The notes beneath the pieces were generated by a model. That model made no database searches. It saw only the letters and a list, made by a program, of their open reading frames with translations, and had not been told where the DNA came from. From Treponema rectale (GTDB taxonomy: Bacteria > Spirochaetota > Spirochaetia > Treponematales > Treponemataceae): 64,000 nt of DNA. Below, piece by piece: positions 17,264-26,371 of the stretch; position 1 is the first letter of the stretch; every line of letters begins with the position of its first letter. Where the stretch lies: the NCBI RefSeq assembly GCF_014202035.1, contig NZ_JACHFR010000003.1, positions 124,001 to 188,000 on the forward strand, in the 5' to 3' direction. A program made the position numbers and the translations under genes.

Positions 17264-19087
17264 TTACATTCTGTCAAGGTATGGAACCAGAACGAGATCC
17301 ATTGCATTTTTAAGGACTGTATGAGTGCATTTTGCAAGGGAAAGTCTTGCCTTTGCAAGTTTTGCATCTGATTCTGCAATTGACATGATCGGACAGTCTC
17401 TGTAGAAACTGCTGAATGCCTTGCTTACGTCATAAATGTAAATGGCCATTGCGCTTGGATCAAAATTCTGAGCTGCATACGCTACAGTCTTCGGGAATCT
17501 TTGAAGTGCCTTTATAAGTTCCCATTCACTTTCATGGGTAAGAAGAGAAAGAGAGTCTCTGTCTTCTGCAGGTTCAAGACCAGTTTCCTTAGCCTTGCGG
17601 AGTATTGATGCAATGCGTGCTCCCATGTACTGAAGGTAAGGACCTGTATTTCCGTTAAAGCTGAGGCTTTCTGCCGGATTAAAAAGCATGTCCTTAACAG
17701 GATTGACCTGAAGAAGATAGTAGTGAAGGGCTGCAAGTGCAACTTTTTCTGCAACTTCATCAGCATTTCCGACTTCCTCATCTCTTCCCCTTTCTTCAAT
17801 AGCTTTGCGGGCATCTTCGTGAAGGGAATCTATAAGATCGTCTGCATCTACAATTGTTCCTTCACGGCTCTTCATTCTTCCGCTTGGAAGATTTACAAGA
17901 CCGTAGCTGAGGTGATGGAGTTTTTCTGCCCAGTCAAATCCCAGTTTTTTAAGGATGTAGAAAAGAACCTTAAAGTGATAGATCTGTTCTGAGGCAACTA
18001 CATATACCAGCTGGTTGAAGGCCCAGTCGTTGTGGCGGCTGATGGCTGTACCGATATCCTGGGTAATGTATACGGAAGTTCCGTCCTTGCGGAGAAGAAC
18101 TTTTTCCTGATTAGTGCCGTCTTTTCCTTTTCCGGTTGCTTCAGTAACGTCGATTCTTACGGAACCGTCTTCAGCCTTGAAGAAAATGCCTTTCTCAAGA
18201 CCTTTGAGGATTTCGTCTTTTCCCTTGAGGTAGGTTTCGCTTTCAAAATAAAGCTTTTCAAATCCGACGCCTGTTCTTTTGTATGTTGCCTGAACGCCGT
18301 CAAGAGCCCAGCCGTTCATCTTTTTCCAGAGAATATGGAGCTCGTCATCGTCAGTTCCTTTTTCCCACTGTTCAAGCATTGCCTGAGCTTCATCATTTGC
18401 TTCCGGGTGTTCCTTTGCATACCTGTCAAATTCAACATAGCACTGGCCTACAAAATGGTCACCTTTCATTCCCAGACTTTCAGGGGTGTCATTGTTCTTT
18501 TCATGGAAGAGCTTATATGCAAGCATGCTCTTGCAGATGTGTACGCCGCGGTTGTTGATGATGTTTACACGGTAAACTTCTGCACCTGCTTTTTTAAGAA
18601 TCCTGCTTACTGATTCACCAAGGGCATCATTCCTTAAGTGTCCGAGATGGAGAGGTTTGTTTGTATTTGGTGAAGAGTATTCAATCATTACTTTCTGACC
18701 TTCAAGAGGTGCCTTGCCGTCCTCATTTTTTGAACCGTAAGATTCTCCCTGGGCAATAATGTCAAGAAGAATATCTGCTCCGGCACTTGCTTTGTTAAGC
18801 TTTACGTTTACATAAGGACCTGCTGCTTCTATAGAACCAAGCTCTGATGCACCGGAAAGGGCAGCTGTAATTTTAGCAACTTCCTGAGCGATAGCCATTG
18901 GAGATGAACGGAATGCCTTTGCAAACATAAACATAGGAATTCCAAAATCTCCCATTTCTGGTTTAGGCGGATTTTCCACACGGATTGAATCTATGGTAAT
19001 CTCATCGCCTTCCAGTGATTTTTCTTTTTTGTACTGATTAACAGCCTGTAAAACTAATTTCTGAAAAACTTCTCTCTTATCTGCCAT
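17264..19087 (-). CDS. argS: arginyl-tRNA synthetase
   Basis: 607 residues. It charges tRNA-Arg. Features are the Add1 N-terminal domain (1-110), the class I signature EYSSPNTNKPLHLGHLRND with HLGH at 147-150, the VYITQDIGTA region and the C-terminal DALR anticodon-binding domain (about 485-607, NTGPYLQYMGARI onward). The KMSKS position reads GRMKSREGT, a divergence common in ArgRS and not a defect. The -10-like TAAAAT (19102-19097) lies nine bases from the ATG and no Shine-Dalgarno is present, so the leader is predicted to be only a few bases. Confidence 0.96.
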   Translation of the reverse strand: MADKREVFQKLVLQAVNQYKKEKSLEGDEITIDSIRVENPPKPEMGDFGIPMFMFAKAFRSSPMAIAQEVAKITAALSGASELGSIEAAGPYVNVKLNKASAGADILLDIIAQGESYGSKNEDGKAPLEGQKVMIEYSSPNTNKPLHLGHLRNDALGESVSRILKKAGAEVYRVNIINNRGVHICKSMLAYKLFHEKNNDTPESLGMKGDHFVGQCYVEFDRYAKEHPEANDEAQAMLEQWEKGTDDDELHILWKKMNGWALDGVQATYKRTGVGFEKLYFESETYLKGKDEILKGLEKGIFFKAEDGSVRIDVTEATGKGKDGTNQEKVLLRKDGTSVYITQDIGTAISRHNDWAFNQLVYVVASEQIYHFKVLFYILKKLGFDWAEKLHHLSYGLVNLPSGRMKSREGTIVDADDLIDSLHEDARKAIEERGRDEEVGNADEVAEKVALAALHYYLLQVNPVKDMLFNPAESLSFNGNTGPYLQYMGARIASILRKAKETGLEPAEDRDSLSLLTHESEWELIKALQRFPKTVAYAAQNFDPSAMAIYIYDVSKAFSSFYRDCPIMSIAESDAKLAKARLSLAKCTHTVLKNAMDLVLVPYLDRM

Positions 19088-19170
19088 AATAAATTGATTT
19101 TATCAGAAGTGCAGTTTTTAAGGAAGTGAGGAGACTTAAAATCATCAGGGTATTGCCTCAGGAACTGACT

Positions 19171-20265
19171 TTACTTAAGAAGTCCGATTATTCCTCTTGT
19201 ATACCATTTCATGTTCAGAATTTCGCTGTCAGACAGTGTATCGTTTTCTTTGATTGCCAGATTGAAGTCCTGTCCGTATACAGGTCCTGAAAATACATTG
19301 AGGGTTCCGTCTTTCAGTTTGGTTCTTGCTTCCAGAATGTCCATGTAAATATCTTTGTCGATGTTGCTTATTTCATCAATATCAACGGCTCCGTCAGCTA
19401 TTGAACCCCAGTAACTTCTTGCAGTCCAGGTTCCGTTAAGAATTCTTTCTACGTCGTCAAGAATGTATGCAGCCCAGTTGAAGGTTGCAGCCGTAATGTA
19501 ATAGTCAGGAGACAGGTCTCTGGATGATGAGTTGTAGCCTATGGAATAAATTCCGTTTGATGCGGCAACGTCCTGTGCATCTGCAGAATTCTGGTGCCAG
19601 GTTATTACGTCACAGCCTTTTTCTATGAGAATGCGGGCTGCCGTTTTTGAAAGATAGGGATCATACCATGTGTCAGTCCATATGATTTCTATTTTTGCCT
19701 CAGGATTGATTTTTCTTGCTCCCAGGGTAAATGCATTAAGTCCCTGGATAACTTCAGGAATAGGCACTGATGCTATATAACCGATTTTTCCGGTGTGGGT
19801 TTTTGCTCCTGCAGCCATTCCTGAAAGATAACGGGCCTGATAGATGCGGGCAAAGAATGTTGATACATTTTCTGCCGTGTGGGTTCCGGCAAACCATGAA
19901 AACTTTATGTCAGGATATTTTTTTGCATATTTGAATACAGAGTCTTCAAATCCGTATCTGGTGGCATAGATTACGTTGCAGCCGTTTTCTATCAGAATGT
20001 TCATTGCCCTGTCGCATTCTGTAGTTTCCGGAATGTTTTCTATGACCATAGTTGGAATTCCTTTTTCCTCAAGGACATATCGGGCCTGTTCAAATGCCTG
20101 GGTAAAACCGTTGTCATTTGTCTTTCCGGAATAAATGAATCCGGCCTTGATGTTTTCCGGCGTTATTTTTCCTGAAAAACCTTCCGGATTCTTTTTACAG
20201 GATTCCAGCGGAACTGTAAACATAGTAACCGATATGATTAAGAGAAGTATTCCTGACTTTTTCAC
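19171..20265 (-). CDS. BMP-family (PnrA/Med-like) substrate-binding lipoprotein
   Basis: 364 residues. The start is GTG at 20265 with GAGGG upstream. The lipobox PLESC lipidates C23. The mature protein follows the basic membrane protein / PnrA family that binds nucleosides or related ligands for an ABC importer: IKAGFIYSGKTNDNGFTQAF, ARYLSGMAAGAKTHTGKIGYIAS, NAFTLGARKINP and the Asp-rich hinge DVITWHQNSADAQ. Treponema pallidum TmpC (PnrA) is a known spirochaete relative. No permease or ATPase gene is adjacent, so the ligand stays open. It diverges from the esterase gene at 20469. Confidence 0.88.
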   Translation of the reverse strand: MKKSGILLLIISVTMFTVPLESCKKNPEGFSGKITPENIKAGFIYSGKTNDNGFTQAFEQARYVLEEKGIPTMVIENIPETTECDRAMNILIENGCNVIYATRYGFEDSVFKYAKKYPDIKFSWFAGTHTAENVSTFFARIYQARYLSGMAAGAKTHTGKIGYIASVPIPEVIQGLNAFTLGARKINPEAKIEIIWTDTWYDPYLSKTAARILIEKGCDVITWHQNSADAQDVAASNGIYSIGYNSSSRDLSPDYYITAATFNWAAYILDDVERILNGTWTARSYWGSIADGAVDIDEISNIDKDIYMDILEARTKLKDGTLNVFSGPVYGQDFNLAIKENDTLSDSEILNMKWYTRGIIGLLK

Positions 20266-20468
20266 GATTGCCCTCTTTTTGTTATGTATACTCCTTTAAA
20301 AACCGCATCAGCAGTCCTGCAGGAGGTACGGGATAAAAAGTACCCGGAGGTATTTTTTATCTTATATCCTATTATGACACGAAAATTTCATTTTGTGCTG
20401 AAAAAATGATGTTTTTATATGAAAAAAATTTGATTTTAATATGTTTGAAATGAGTTTATTATGAAAAA

Positions 20469-22121
20469 ATGCGTTATTTTACAGTTTCGGCAGTTTTTTC
20501 AGATTATTGCGTGTTGCAGAGAGACAGAGATCTCTGTATTTTCGGTTATTCTTCCGGTTTTGACGGAGAAATGGTTAAGTGTGTCCTGAAATCAGGAGGA
20601 AATATTCTTTCAAGCTCTGAAAGCAGGATTGATTCTGAAAAATGGACGGTTACTCTTCCCGGAACAGGTGCCTGCAATGAATGTACCCTGGAAGTGTCCT
20701 GCGGCGGGGTTGTAAAGATTTTTAATCATGTTGCCGTGGGGGAAGTCTGGATTGCCGGCGGTCAGTCAAATATGGAATTTGAAATCGGCAGCTGTACGGA
20801 AAAAGATGATGCATTTTCTGAATCAGGGGATGATGGAGTAAGGTTTTATTATACACAGAAAATAGGATGGCTGGATGAATCTTTCTATAATAAAGAGAAA
20901 GAAACGCACTGGGAAACTTATTCCTCGGATAAAAAAAAGCACTGGTCTGCAATAGGATATTTTTTTGCAAGAAAAATTGCCCGAAAACTTGGAGTTACCG
21001 TAGGAATAATAGGCTGTAACTGGGGCGGGACATCTGCTACCAGCTGGATTGACTTACAGTCCCTTAGAAAAGAAAAGTACCTTGATGTGTATTTTGAGCC
21101 CTATGAAAAAGAAAGCGCCGGAAAATCCGTGGAAGAGCAGTGCCGTATTTTTGATGAGTATACGGCTTATCATGATGAATGGCAGAAAAAATGTGATGCC
21201 CTTTATAAAGAAAATCCTTCAATTGAATGGCAGGAAGTTATTGATATTATAGGACCATGTGAATGGCCGGGACCTAAAGTCTGCAAGAATCCTCTCAGAC
21301 CTGCGGGGTTATACGAATGTATGGTCAGCAGGATAATGCCTTATACTGTAAAGGGGGTCATTTATTATCAGGGAGAAAGTGATGATAAGCACAGCTTTCT
21401 GTATGAAAAACTTTTTACCCTGCTCATAAAAAAATGGCGGGAATATTTTAATTCTCCAGAACTTCCCTTTATTTTTGTCCAGCTGCCGGAGCACCGTTAT
21501 GCCGCAGACAGGGATTTTAAAAACTGGTGCATCATCCGGGAAAACCAGATGAAGGTAAGGAATTTTGTAAGGAATACTTTTATGGTGTCTGCCCTTGATC
21601 AGGGGGAATATAATGACATTCATCCGAAACATAAAAAAGTTCTGGCCCTGAGAATGGCTGACTGTGCACTGGTTAACTGTTATGGAACAGATGAAAAGAA
21701 AGAAACGGAAAATCCTGCTTTTGAAAGCTGTACTGTAGAAAAAAACAGAATCCGGATTGTAATAAAGCGTTCCGGTACGGGACTTGAAATTCGGGAAGAT
21801 AAAAAGGAACTCCAGCATCTTATTGAAATGGAAAAAGTGCAGGGAAATGAAGTTCCTGAAGATTTTACAGGGGTTGAGATTGCAGGCGCTGATAAAAAAT
21901 TCTATCCTGCTGCCGTAAAACTTTCTGGTGTACGGAAGAACATTATTGAAGCTGAGTCTCCACAGGTTCCTGAGCCTGTTTATATCCGTTATGCCTGGTA
22001 CAATTATGGTCCGGTTACTGTATTTTCCCGGGAAGGCCTTCCTTTGTGTCCTTTCAGAAACTATTCAGAATCCGTGGAAGAGACAGAAAGCGCAGGCATT
22101 CAGCAGGTAATGGAACTGTGA
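20469..22121 (+). CDS. sialate O-acetylesterase / acetyl-xylan esterase-type SGNH hydrolase
   Basis: 550 residues with the SASA domain: GGQSNMEFE with nucleophile S100, the oxyanion loop GWGGTSATSW-like segment (NWGGTSATSW), YYQGESD and the catalytic DIHP with D383/H385. Such enzymes remove O-acetyl groups from sugars (sialic acid, xylan, pectin). No signal peptide is visible, so it probably deacetylates imported oligosaccharides in the cytoplasm. The Shine-Dalgarno is weak. An ATG at 20461 is out of frame. It diverges from the BMP lipoprotein gene and has no clear partner genes. Confidence 0.85.
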   Translation: MRYFTVSAVFSDYCVLQRDRDLCIFGYSSGFDGEMVKCVLKSGGNILSSSESRIDSEKWTVTLPGTGACNECTLEVSCGGVVKIFNHVAVGEVWIAGGQSNMEFEIGSCTEKDDAFSESGDDGVRFYYTQKIGWLDESFYNKEKETHWETYSSDKKKHWSAIGYFFARKIARKLGVTVGIIGCNWGGTSATSWIDLQSLRKEKYLDVYFEPYEKESAGKSVEEQCRIFDEYTAYHDEWQKKCDALYKENPSIEWQEVIDIIGPCEWPGPKVCKNPLRPAGLYECMVSRIMPYTVKGVIYYQGESDDKHSFLYEKLFTLLIKKWREYFNSPELPFIFVQLPEHRYAADRDFKNWCIIRENQMKVRNFVRNTFMVSALDQGEYNDIHPKHKKVLALRMADCALVNCYGTDEKKETENPAFESCTVEKNRIRIVIKRSGTGLEIREDKKELQHLIEMEKVQGNEVPEDFTGVEIAGADKKFYPAAVKLSGVRKNIIEAESPQVPEPVYIRYAWYNYGPVTVFSREGLPLCPFRNYSESVEETESAGIQQVMEL

Positions 22122-22138
22122 ATGTTAGCCTGAGTTAA

Positions 22139-22167
22139 TTGTATATTTATGCAAAAAAAACTATAAT
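22139..22167 (+). promoter_or_regulatory. promoter of J-domain gene
   Basis: TTGTAT (22139-22144), 17-bp spacer, TATAAT (22162-22167), then 13 bases to the ATG with no Shine-Dalgarno; predicted leader about 7 nt. Confidence 0.65.
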
Positions 22168-22180
22168 TTCCTCATAGAAA

Positions 22181-22954
22181 ATGCGTGATTGTTATAAAAT
22201 TCTGGGTGTGTCTCACTCTGCGACGGCTGCAGAAATAAAGAGGGCATATCGTTTAAAAGCAAAGCTTCTGCATCCGGATTTAAGTCAGGACGACGGAGAA
22301 AAATTCCGTGAACTTGTAGAAGCCTATGAAACTCTCTCAGATCTGAAGACACGGCAGCTTTTTGATGAGTCATATTCCTACGGTAAGTTTTACGGAAAAA
22401 AACGGGATTCTGTTTCCTTTGATTACAGAACCTGGCTTCTTGAACGTGAGGATGACGAAAGCAGGGCCAAGCTTATTTTCTTTGATTTAATGCACAGAAA
22501 TGAAGATGAGGCAGTAAAAGAATTTAAGCGTATGAATTCTGAGCGGACCGGTTTTAAGCTTTCAAGATGGTTCACCCGGGAAGATTTTATGGATTATGGA
22601 TTTATTCTTGCGGAAGAACTTGTACTGCGGCAGGAGTATTATGATGCGGTGATTCTTCTTGAGCAGATAATAAAGATGGAATATTCCTACAGTTATTTCA
22701 GATTGTTTTTTCCGGAGGTTCTTTCTCTTGCCCGGCATATACTGAGGAACAACATAGAAGGACAGGTAAATGATGAACTTGCCCTGGATGCCTGGGAGAT
22801 GGCCCTTGATCTGAAACTGGGAAATTCTGACGATGCTTTTTTCCTTCAGAAAATGGCGGATGTTTATGAGCGTATGGGAGATTTTCGTACGGCTGATGTC
22901 TGCAGGGAAGAATCAATGAGGCTGAAGGGGATGACCAATAAGTTTACATCCTAG
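22181..22954 (+). CDS. J-domain (DnaJ-like) protein with alpha-helical C-terminal region
   Basis: 257 residues. The J-domain occupies 1-68 (CYKILGVSHSATAAEIKRAY) with the HPD motif (LLHPDLS) that stimulates Hsp70 ATPase. The remaining 190 residues are mostly helical and acidic and lack the Gly/Phe, zinc-finger and substrate-binding regions of DnaJ, so it is a specialised co-chaperone rather than DnaJ itself. It resembles treponemal J-domain proteins of unknown target. The last eight codons (GMTNKFTS and the stop) are encoded by the left end of a palindromic repeat element (22927-23066), so the natural C-terminus has been changed or extended by insertion. Confidence 0.85.
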   Translation: MRDCYKILGVSHSATAAEIKRAYRLKAKLLHPDLSQDDGEKFRELVEAYETLSDLKTRQLFDESYSYGKFYGKKRDSVSFDYRTWLLEREDDESRAKLIFFDLMHRNEDEAVKEFKRMNSERTGFKLSRWFTREDFMDYGFILAEELVLRQEYYDAVILLEQIIKMEYSYSYFRLFFPEVLSLARHILRNNIEGQVNDELALDAWEMALDLKLGNSDDAFFLQKMADVYERMGDFRTADVCREESMRLKGMTNKFTS

Positions 22955-23066
22955 TGTATAGAACTAGATGTGGCGTAGCGTTCAGTATGAGTCATTGCCG
23001 TGCTCGACACGGCAATCTCTTGTATTGTAATTAAATAGATTTTCGGGTCGTGCCCGAAAATGACAT
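22927..23066. repeat. palindromic MITE-like element, copy 2 (right end lost)
   Basis: It begins with the same left terminal sequence as the other copies (GGGATGACCAATAAGT, 22928-22943) and then holds the hairpin ATTGCCGTG/CACGGCAAT (22994-23016), an AT linker identical to copy 3, and TTTTCGGG/CCCGAAAA (23040-23060). The right terminal inverted repeat is missing. The left end lies inside the J-domain reading frame; the right end abuts the map leader. Confidence 0.8.
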
Positions 23067-23103
23067 TGTTTCCGTTAATAGTGTTTATAAAAGAGGTGAA
23101 TAT

Positions 23104-23886
23104 ATGATCAGACTTAAGAATGAAGACCAGATTAACAAAATCAGAAAAAGCTGTCATGAACTGGCAGATCTTTTTAATGAAATTATTCCTAAAGTAAAAC
23201 CTGGCGTAAGTACCTGGGAAATTGATCACTGGTGTCAGGAATACTGCCGTAAGCACGGAGGAAAACCTGCCTGGATGAAAGAAGGATTTCCGGGAATGGC
23301 ATGCATCAGCATTAACAATCAGGTTATTCACGGGGTGCCAAGTAAAAAGCGTTTTGTTGAGGACGGAGATATTGTTTCCCTTGATATCGGTATTGATCTT
23401 GACGGTTACATTTCTGATTCAACCCACACTGTAATGGTAGGAAACGTAAAGCCTGAGGTAAAGAAACTTGTCCGTGTTACAAGAGAAAGTCTTCTTGCCG
23501 GAATTGCTGCCTGTCATCCGGGCAACAGAATCAGTGATATTTCAAATGCCGTTTATGATATCTGTGCCAATCAGAATAAGTACGGTGTCGTATATGATTA
23601 CTGCGGTCATGGAGTAGGACTTGACGTTCATGAAGATCCAAGCATTCCTAACTGTCCGAGCAGGGGGCCTAATCCCCGCATTCAGGCAGGAATGGTTCTT
23701 GCCATTGAACCGATGATAAATCTTGGAACGGATGACGTGGAACTTGAAGAGGGCAGTGACTGGACTGTAGTAACCTGTGACGGATCCATAAGCTGTCATG
23801 AGGAACATACTGTTGCAGTATTCCAGGATCATACGGAAATTCTTACTGACCTTAATTATAATGGTTGCGCCGTAACAGGATTTTAA
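23104..23886 (+). CDS. map: methionine aminopeptidase, type I
   Basis: 260 residues from the ATG at 23104, chosen for the Shine-Dalgarno GAGGTG (23093-23098); an in-frame upstream ATG at 23050 would lie inside the repeat element. It removes the initiator methionine from nascent proteins. The five metal ligands are visible in DIGIDLDGYISDSTHT (two Asp), GHGVGLDVHEDP (His), IEPMINLG (Glu) and CHEEHTVAV (Glu). Any promoter must overlap the right end of repeat copy 2 or the 26 bp after it: ATGACA at 23060-23065 and TTTATA at 23084-23089 are 18 bp apart. The next lipoprotein gene starts 3 bp after its stop. Confidence 0.95.
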   Translation: MIRLKNEDQINKIRKSCHELADLFNEIIPKVKPGVSTWEIDHWCQEYCRKHGGKPAWMKEGFPGMACISINNQVIHGVPSKKRFVEDGDIVSLDIGIDLDGYISDSTHTVMVGNVKPEVKKLVRVTRESLLAGIAACHPGNRISDISNAVYDICANQNKYGVVYDYCGHGVGLDVHEDPSIPNCPSRGPNPRIQAGMVLAIEPMINLGTDDVELEEGSDWTVVTCDGSISCHEEHTVAVFQDHTEILTDLNYNGCAVTGF

Positions 23887-23889
23887 TTT

Positions 23890-24798
23890 ATGAAAATAAG
23901 ATTTGTAAAAAGAATATTTGAAGCCGCTGTGCTTTCTGCCGTGCTGTCAGGATTTTTTTCCTGTGCTTCAACTTCTGTAAACCTGAGGGATTATAAACGA
24001 ACTGCAATTGTATCGGTTTATGGAAATTCCATGATTCCGTGGTATTCAAATAATATCAGGGGTTCAGCTGAACCGGAGTATACGGAAGGCATAATTTCCG
24101 GGGCAATCAATCGTGCCGTCAATGAAGGGGATCCTGAAGTTTATCTTGCCGGAAAGCGGGCCGAAAATGCAGCTGCCGCTCTGGAACAGGCCCTTCTGTC
24201 CAACGGTGTGGATGTCGTAAGTCCTTCTTCTTTTCCTGACTGTAAGGTTTATGTAAAACCGGACGGAGCAGAAAAGAAAAGTGCTTCAAAATATTCTGGC
24301 AGGGGATACAGGGTTCTTGATTCTGCTTCAAAAAAGTACAGGACGGATCTTGTAGAAAAAACTTCCTGTGATTCCATGCTCTTTGCAAATTTTAAATTTG
24401 AAAAAATGCAGAAGTCAGGAGCCGTATGGCTGAGGGTAACACTTTCAGTATGTCTTACAGATGCGCAGGGAAAGGCTGTTTATAGAAATAAGTATACGGC
24501 TGTTTCAGATCAGTCTGTGGAATCAGGCAGGGGGGAGCGTTATGACCATGAAGGCTTGTGTGCTCTTGCTGATTCTACCGTGCTGAAAGCAGTGAACCTT
24601 TTTATGCAGGATTCTATGGATTCTGCGGATGTACTTGAAGTTTTTGAACCGTTGCCGGAAAAGAAAGTTTATGACGATGCAACGATGGCAAAACTTGAGG
24701 CTGCCCGGCTTATGCTTAAAGACGGAGTTTCTCCTGAACAGATTGCAAAGTGGCAGGATCTGCCTCTGGAACTTGTAAAGGAACTTGCAGAAGAGTAA
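23890..24798 (+). CDS. lipoprotein of unknown function
   Basis: 302 residues. The lipobox FFSC lipidates C25. The mature part holds a mixed alpha/beta region (TAIVSVYGNSMIPWYSNN; AAALEQALLSNGVDVVSPS; SMLFANFKFEKMQKSGAVWL) with the arrangement of periplasmic proteins that build or bind an N-terminal Rossmann-like/LpoB-type fold, though no family is recognised. The C-terminal 40 residues (LEAARLMLKDGVSPEQIAKW) look like a short helical helix-turn-helix-like tail. It is 3 bp downstream of map, hence cotranscribed. Confidence 0.75.
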   Translation: MKIRFVKRIFEAAVLSAVLSGFFSCASTSVNLRDYKRTAIVSVYGNSMIPWYSNNIRGSAEPEYTEGIISGAINRAVNEGDPEVYLAGKRAENAAAALEQALLSNGVDVVSPSSFPDCKVYVKPDGAEKKSASKYSGRGYRVLDSASKKYRTDLVEKTSCDSMLFANFKFEKMQKSGAVWLRVTLSVCLTDAQGKAVYRNKYTAVSDQSVESGRGERYDHEGLCALADSTVLKAVNLFMQDSMDSADVLEVFEPLPEKKVYDDATMAKLEAARLMLKDGVSPEQIAKWQDLPLELVKELAEE

Positions 24799-24879
24799 AT
24801 AAGATATTGCCATTTTCTACAATCAAAAAAATGCGTAATATCTGAATATAAGAACAACACTGAAAATACGGAGAAAGTT

Positions 24880-26076
24880 ATGTCAAAAATTCAGATGAAA
24901 AATGCGATTGCCGAACTTGACGGTGATGAAATGACCCGCGTTCTTTGGGCAGTAATTAAAGAAAAACTTCTTGAGCCTTTTGTAGATTTGAAAACTGAAT
25001 ATTATGATCTCGGTCTTAAAAGCCGTGATGATTCTGATGATAAAATTACTTACGAAGCAGCTGCTGCCATAAAGCGCCTGCATGTAGGTGTAAAATGTGC
25101 AACCATTACTTCAAACGAAGCCCGCATGAAGGAATATAACCTTAAACAGCTTACCCGCTCTCCAAACGGAATCATCCGTGAGGAACTTGACGGAACTGTT
25201 TTCCGTGCACCTATTTTTGTAAAAAATGTAAAGTGCTGTGTTACTTCATGGAAAAAACCGATCGTTCTCGGACGTCATGCTTACGGAGATGTTTATAAAA
25301 ACTGTGAGATAAAGACTGACTGTCCTGGTAAGGCTGAACTTGTATTTACCGGTGAAGACGGAAAAGAAATCAGAAAGACAATTCAGATAATGAAAGGTCC
25401 CGGAATCCTTCAGGGAATTCACAATATGGATTCTTCCATCGAAAGCTTTGCCCGCTGCTGCTTCAACTATGCCCTTGATCAGAAAATCAGCGTATGGCTT
25501 GGAACAAAAGATACTATTTCTAAAATTTATGACGGAAACTTTAAGGCAATTTTTGCCCGCGTATTTGAAGAGGAATTCAAATCTAAGTTTGATGCTGCAG
25601 GACTTGAGTATTTCTATACACTCATTGATGATGCAGTTGCCCGCGTAATGAAGAGTGAAGGCGGTTTCCTCTGGGCCTGTAAGAATTATGACGGGGATGT
25701 AATGAGCGACATGATTGCTTCTGCATGCGGAAGTCTTGCCATGATGACAAGCGTTCTCGTAAGTCCTGACGGAAACTTTGAATATGAAGCAAGTCACGGA
25801 ACGGTACAGAAACACTATTACCGCTACCTTAAAGGCGAAAAAACTTCTACAAATCCTGTTGCTACTATTTTTGCATGGACAGGAGCTCTTGCTAAGCGCG
25901 GAGAACTTGATTCAACTCCGGAACTTGTGGATTTTGCAAAGAAACTTGAAAAGGTAACTCTTGAAGTAATTGAAGAAGGCCTTATGACAGGTGACCTTGC
26001 CCGTATTGCAACTCCGGCTGCATCAAAAGTCCTTAACAGCTGGGAATTTATTGATGAAATTGCATCAAGACTGTAA
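24880..26076 (+). CDS. icd: NADP-type isocitrate dehydrogenase (homodimeric, eukaryotic-like subfamily)
   Basis: 398 residues. It oxidatively decarboxylates isocitrate to 2-oxoglutarate, supplying NADPH and glutamate precursors. The sequence matches the type II subfamily: ELDGDEMTRVLWAVIKEKL, the substrate loop TSNEARMKEYNLKQLTRSPNGIIREELDGTVFR, YDGDVMSDMIASACGSLAMMTS and the NADP-binding HGTVQKHYYRYLKGEKTSTNP. The start has GGAGAAAG upstream. It stands alone, ending at a strong terminator (26107-26171). No other TCA-cycle gene is nearby. Confidence 0.95.
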   Translation: MSKIQMKNAIAELDGDEMTRVLWAVIKEKLLEPFVDLKTEYYDLGLKSRDDSDDKITYEAAAAIKRLHVGVKCATITSNEARMKEYNLKQLTRSPNGIIREELDGTVFRAPIFVKNVKCCVTSWKKPIVLGRHAYGDVYKNCEIKTDCPGKAELVFTGEDGKEIRKTIQIMKGPGILQGIHNMDSSIESFARCCFNYALDQKISVWLGTKDTISKIYDGNFKAIFARVFEEEFKSKFDAAGLEYFYTLIDDAVARVMKSEGGFLWACKNYDGDVMSDMIASACGSLAMMTSVLVSPDGNFEYEASHGTVQKHYYRYLKGEKTSTNPVATIFAWTGALAKRGELDSTPELVDFAKKLEKVTLEVIEEGLMTGDLARIATPAASKVLNSWEFIDEIASRL

Positions 26077-26106
26077 TCAATTGTAATCGGGATTCTGTAA
26101 AAACAG

Positions 26107-26171
26107 TCCGCAGTAACATGCACGGAAGAAACTTAGTTTTTTTGTGCATCTGTTTACTGCGGATTTTTTTT
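26107..26171 (+). terminator. icd terminator
   Basis: The arm at 26107-26123 (TCCGCAGTAACATGCAC) pairs with 26144-26163 (GTGCAT plus TTTACTGCGGA, small bulge), followed by eight T to 26171. Confidence 0.9.
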
Positions 26172-26371
26172 CAAAAAATTAAGTTTTTTAATTTAATTTC
26201 TGATGTTTTTTTTGTTGAAAACCCCTCTTATTCTTATGCTATCGGAAGTCTGGAAGTGTTCCATGGAGTTCCCGGTTCCTCTGCCGTGATTAGAGGCAAA
26301 AGTTTTCAAAAAAAGTTGTGACGGGCTTGAGAAAATCAGTAACCGTCTCTTAAGAAAAAGGGGGATTTTTT
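26172..26371 (+). promoter_or_regulatory. promoter and leader of the 26372 lipoprotein gene
   Basis: GATG plus eight T (26202-26213), TTGTTG (26212-26217), 17-bp spacer and TATGCT (26235-26240) form the promoter. About 125 bases of leader follow, ending with AAAAAGGGGG 11 bases before the ATG. The leader contains short inverted segments (CCTCTG/CAGAGG-like around 26278-26302) but no riboswitch class could be recognised. Confidence 0.45.

Noticed and set aside
18032-18613. Plus-strand reading frame (193 codons)
   Set aside because: Antisense to argS, which is complete and well matched.
17264-19087. Inactive ArgRS because the KMSKS motif is missing
   Set aside because: Many bacterial ArgRS enzymes lack a canonical KMSKS; the rest of the protein is intact and full length.
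20266-20468. Purine-type riboswitch upstream of the BMP lipoprotein
   Set aside because: The leader holds two TACCTCC repeats and a GGGTAC/GTACCC stem, but not the conserved loops of purine or other known riboswitches.
20461-20470. Earlier esterase start at ATG 20461
   Set aside because: It is out of frame with the esterase; ATG 20469 gives the family start.
21309-21818. Minus-strand reading frame (169 codons)
   Set aside because: Antisense to the esterase gene; low-complexity Phe-rich translation.
25246-25815. Minus-strand reading frame (189 codons)
   Set aside because: Antisense to the conserved icd coding region; no family resemblance.
26172-26371. Riboswitch in the leader
   Set aside because: No recognised aptamer core could be matched, only short stems; left as an ordinary leader.
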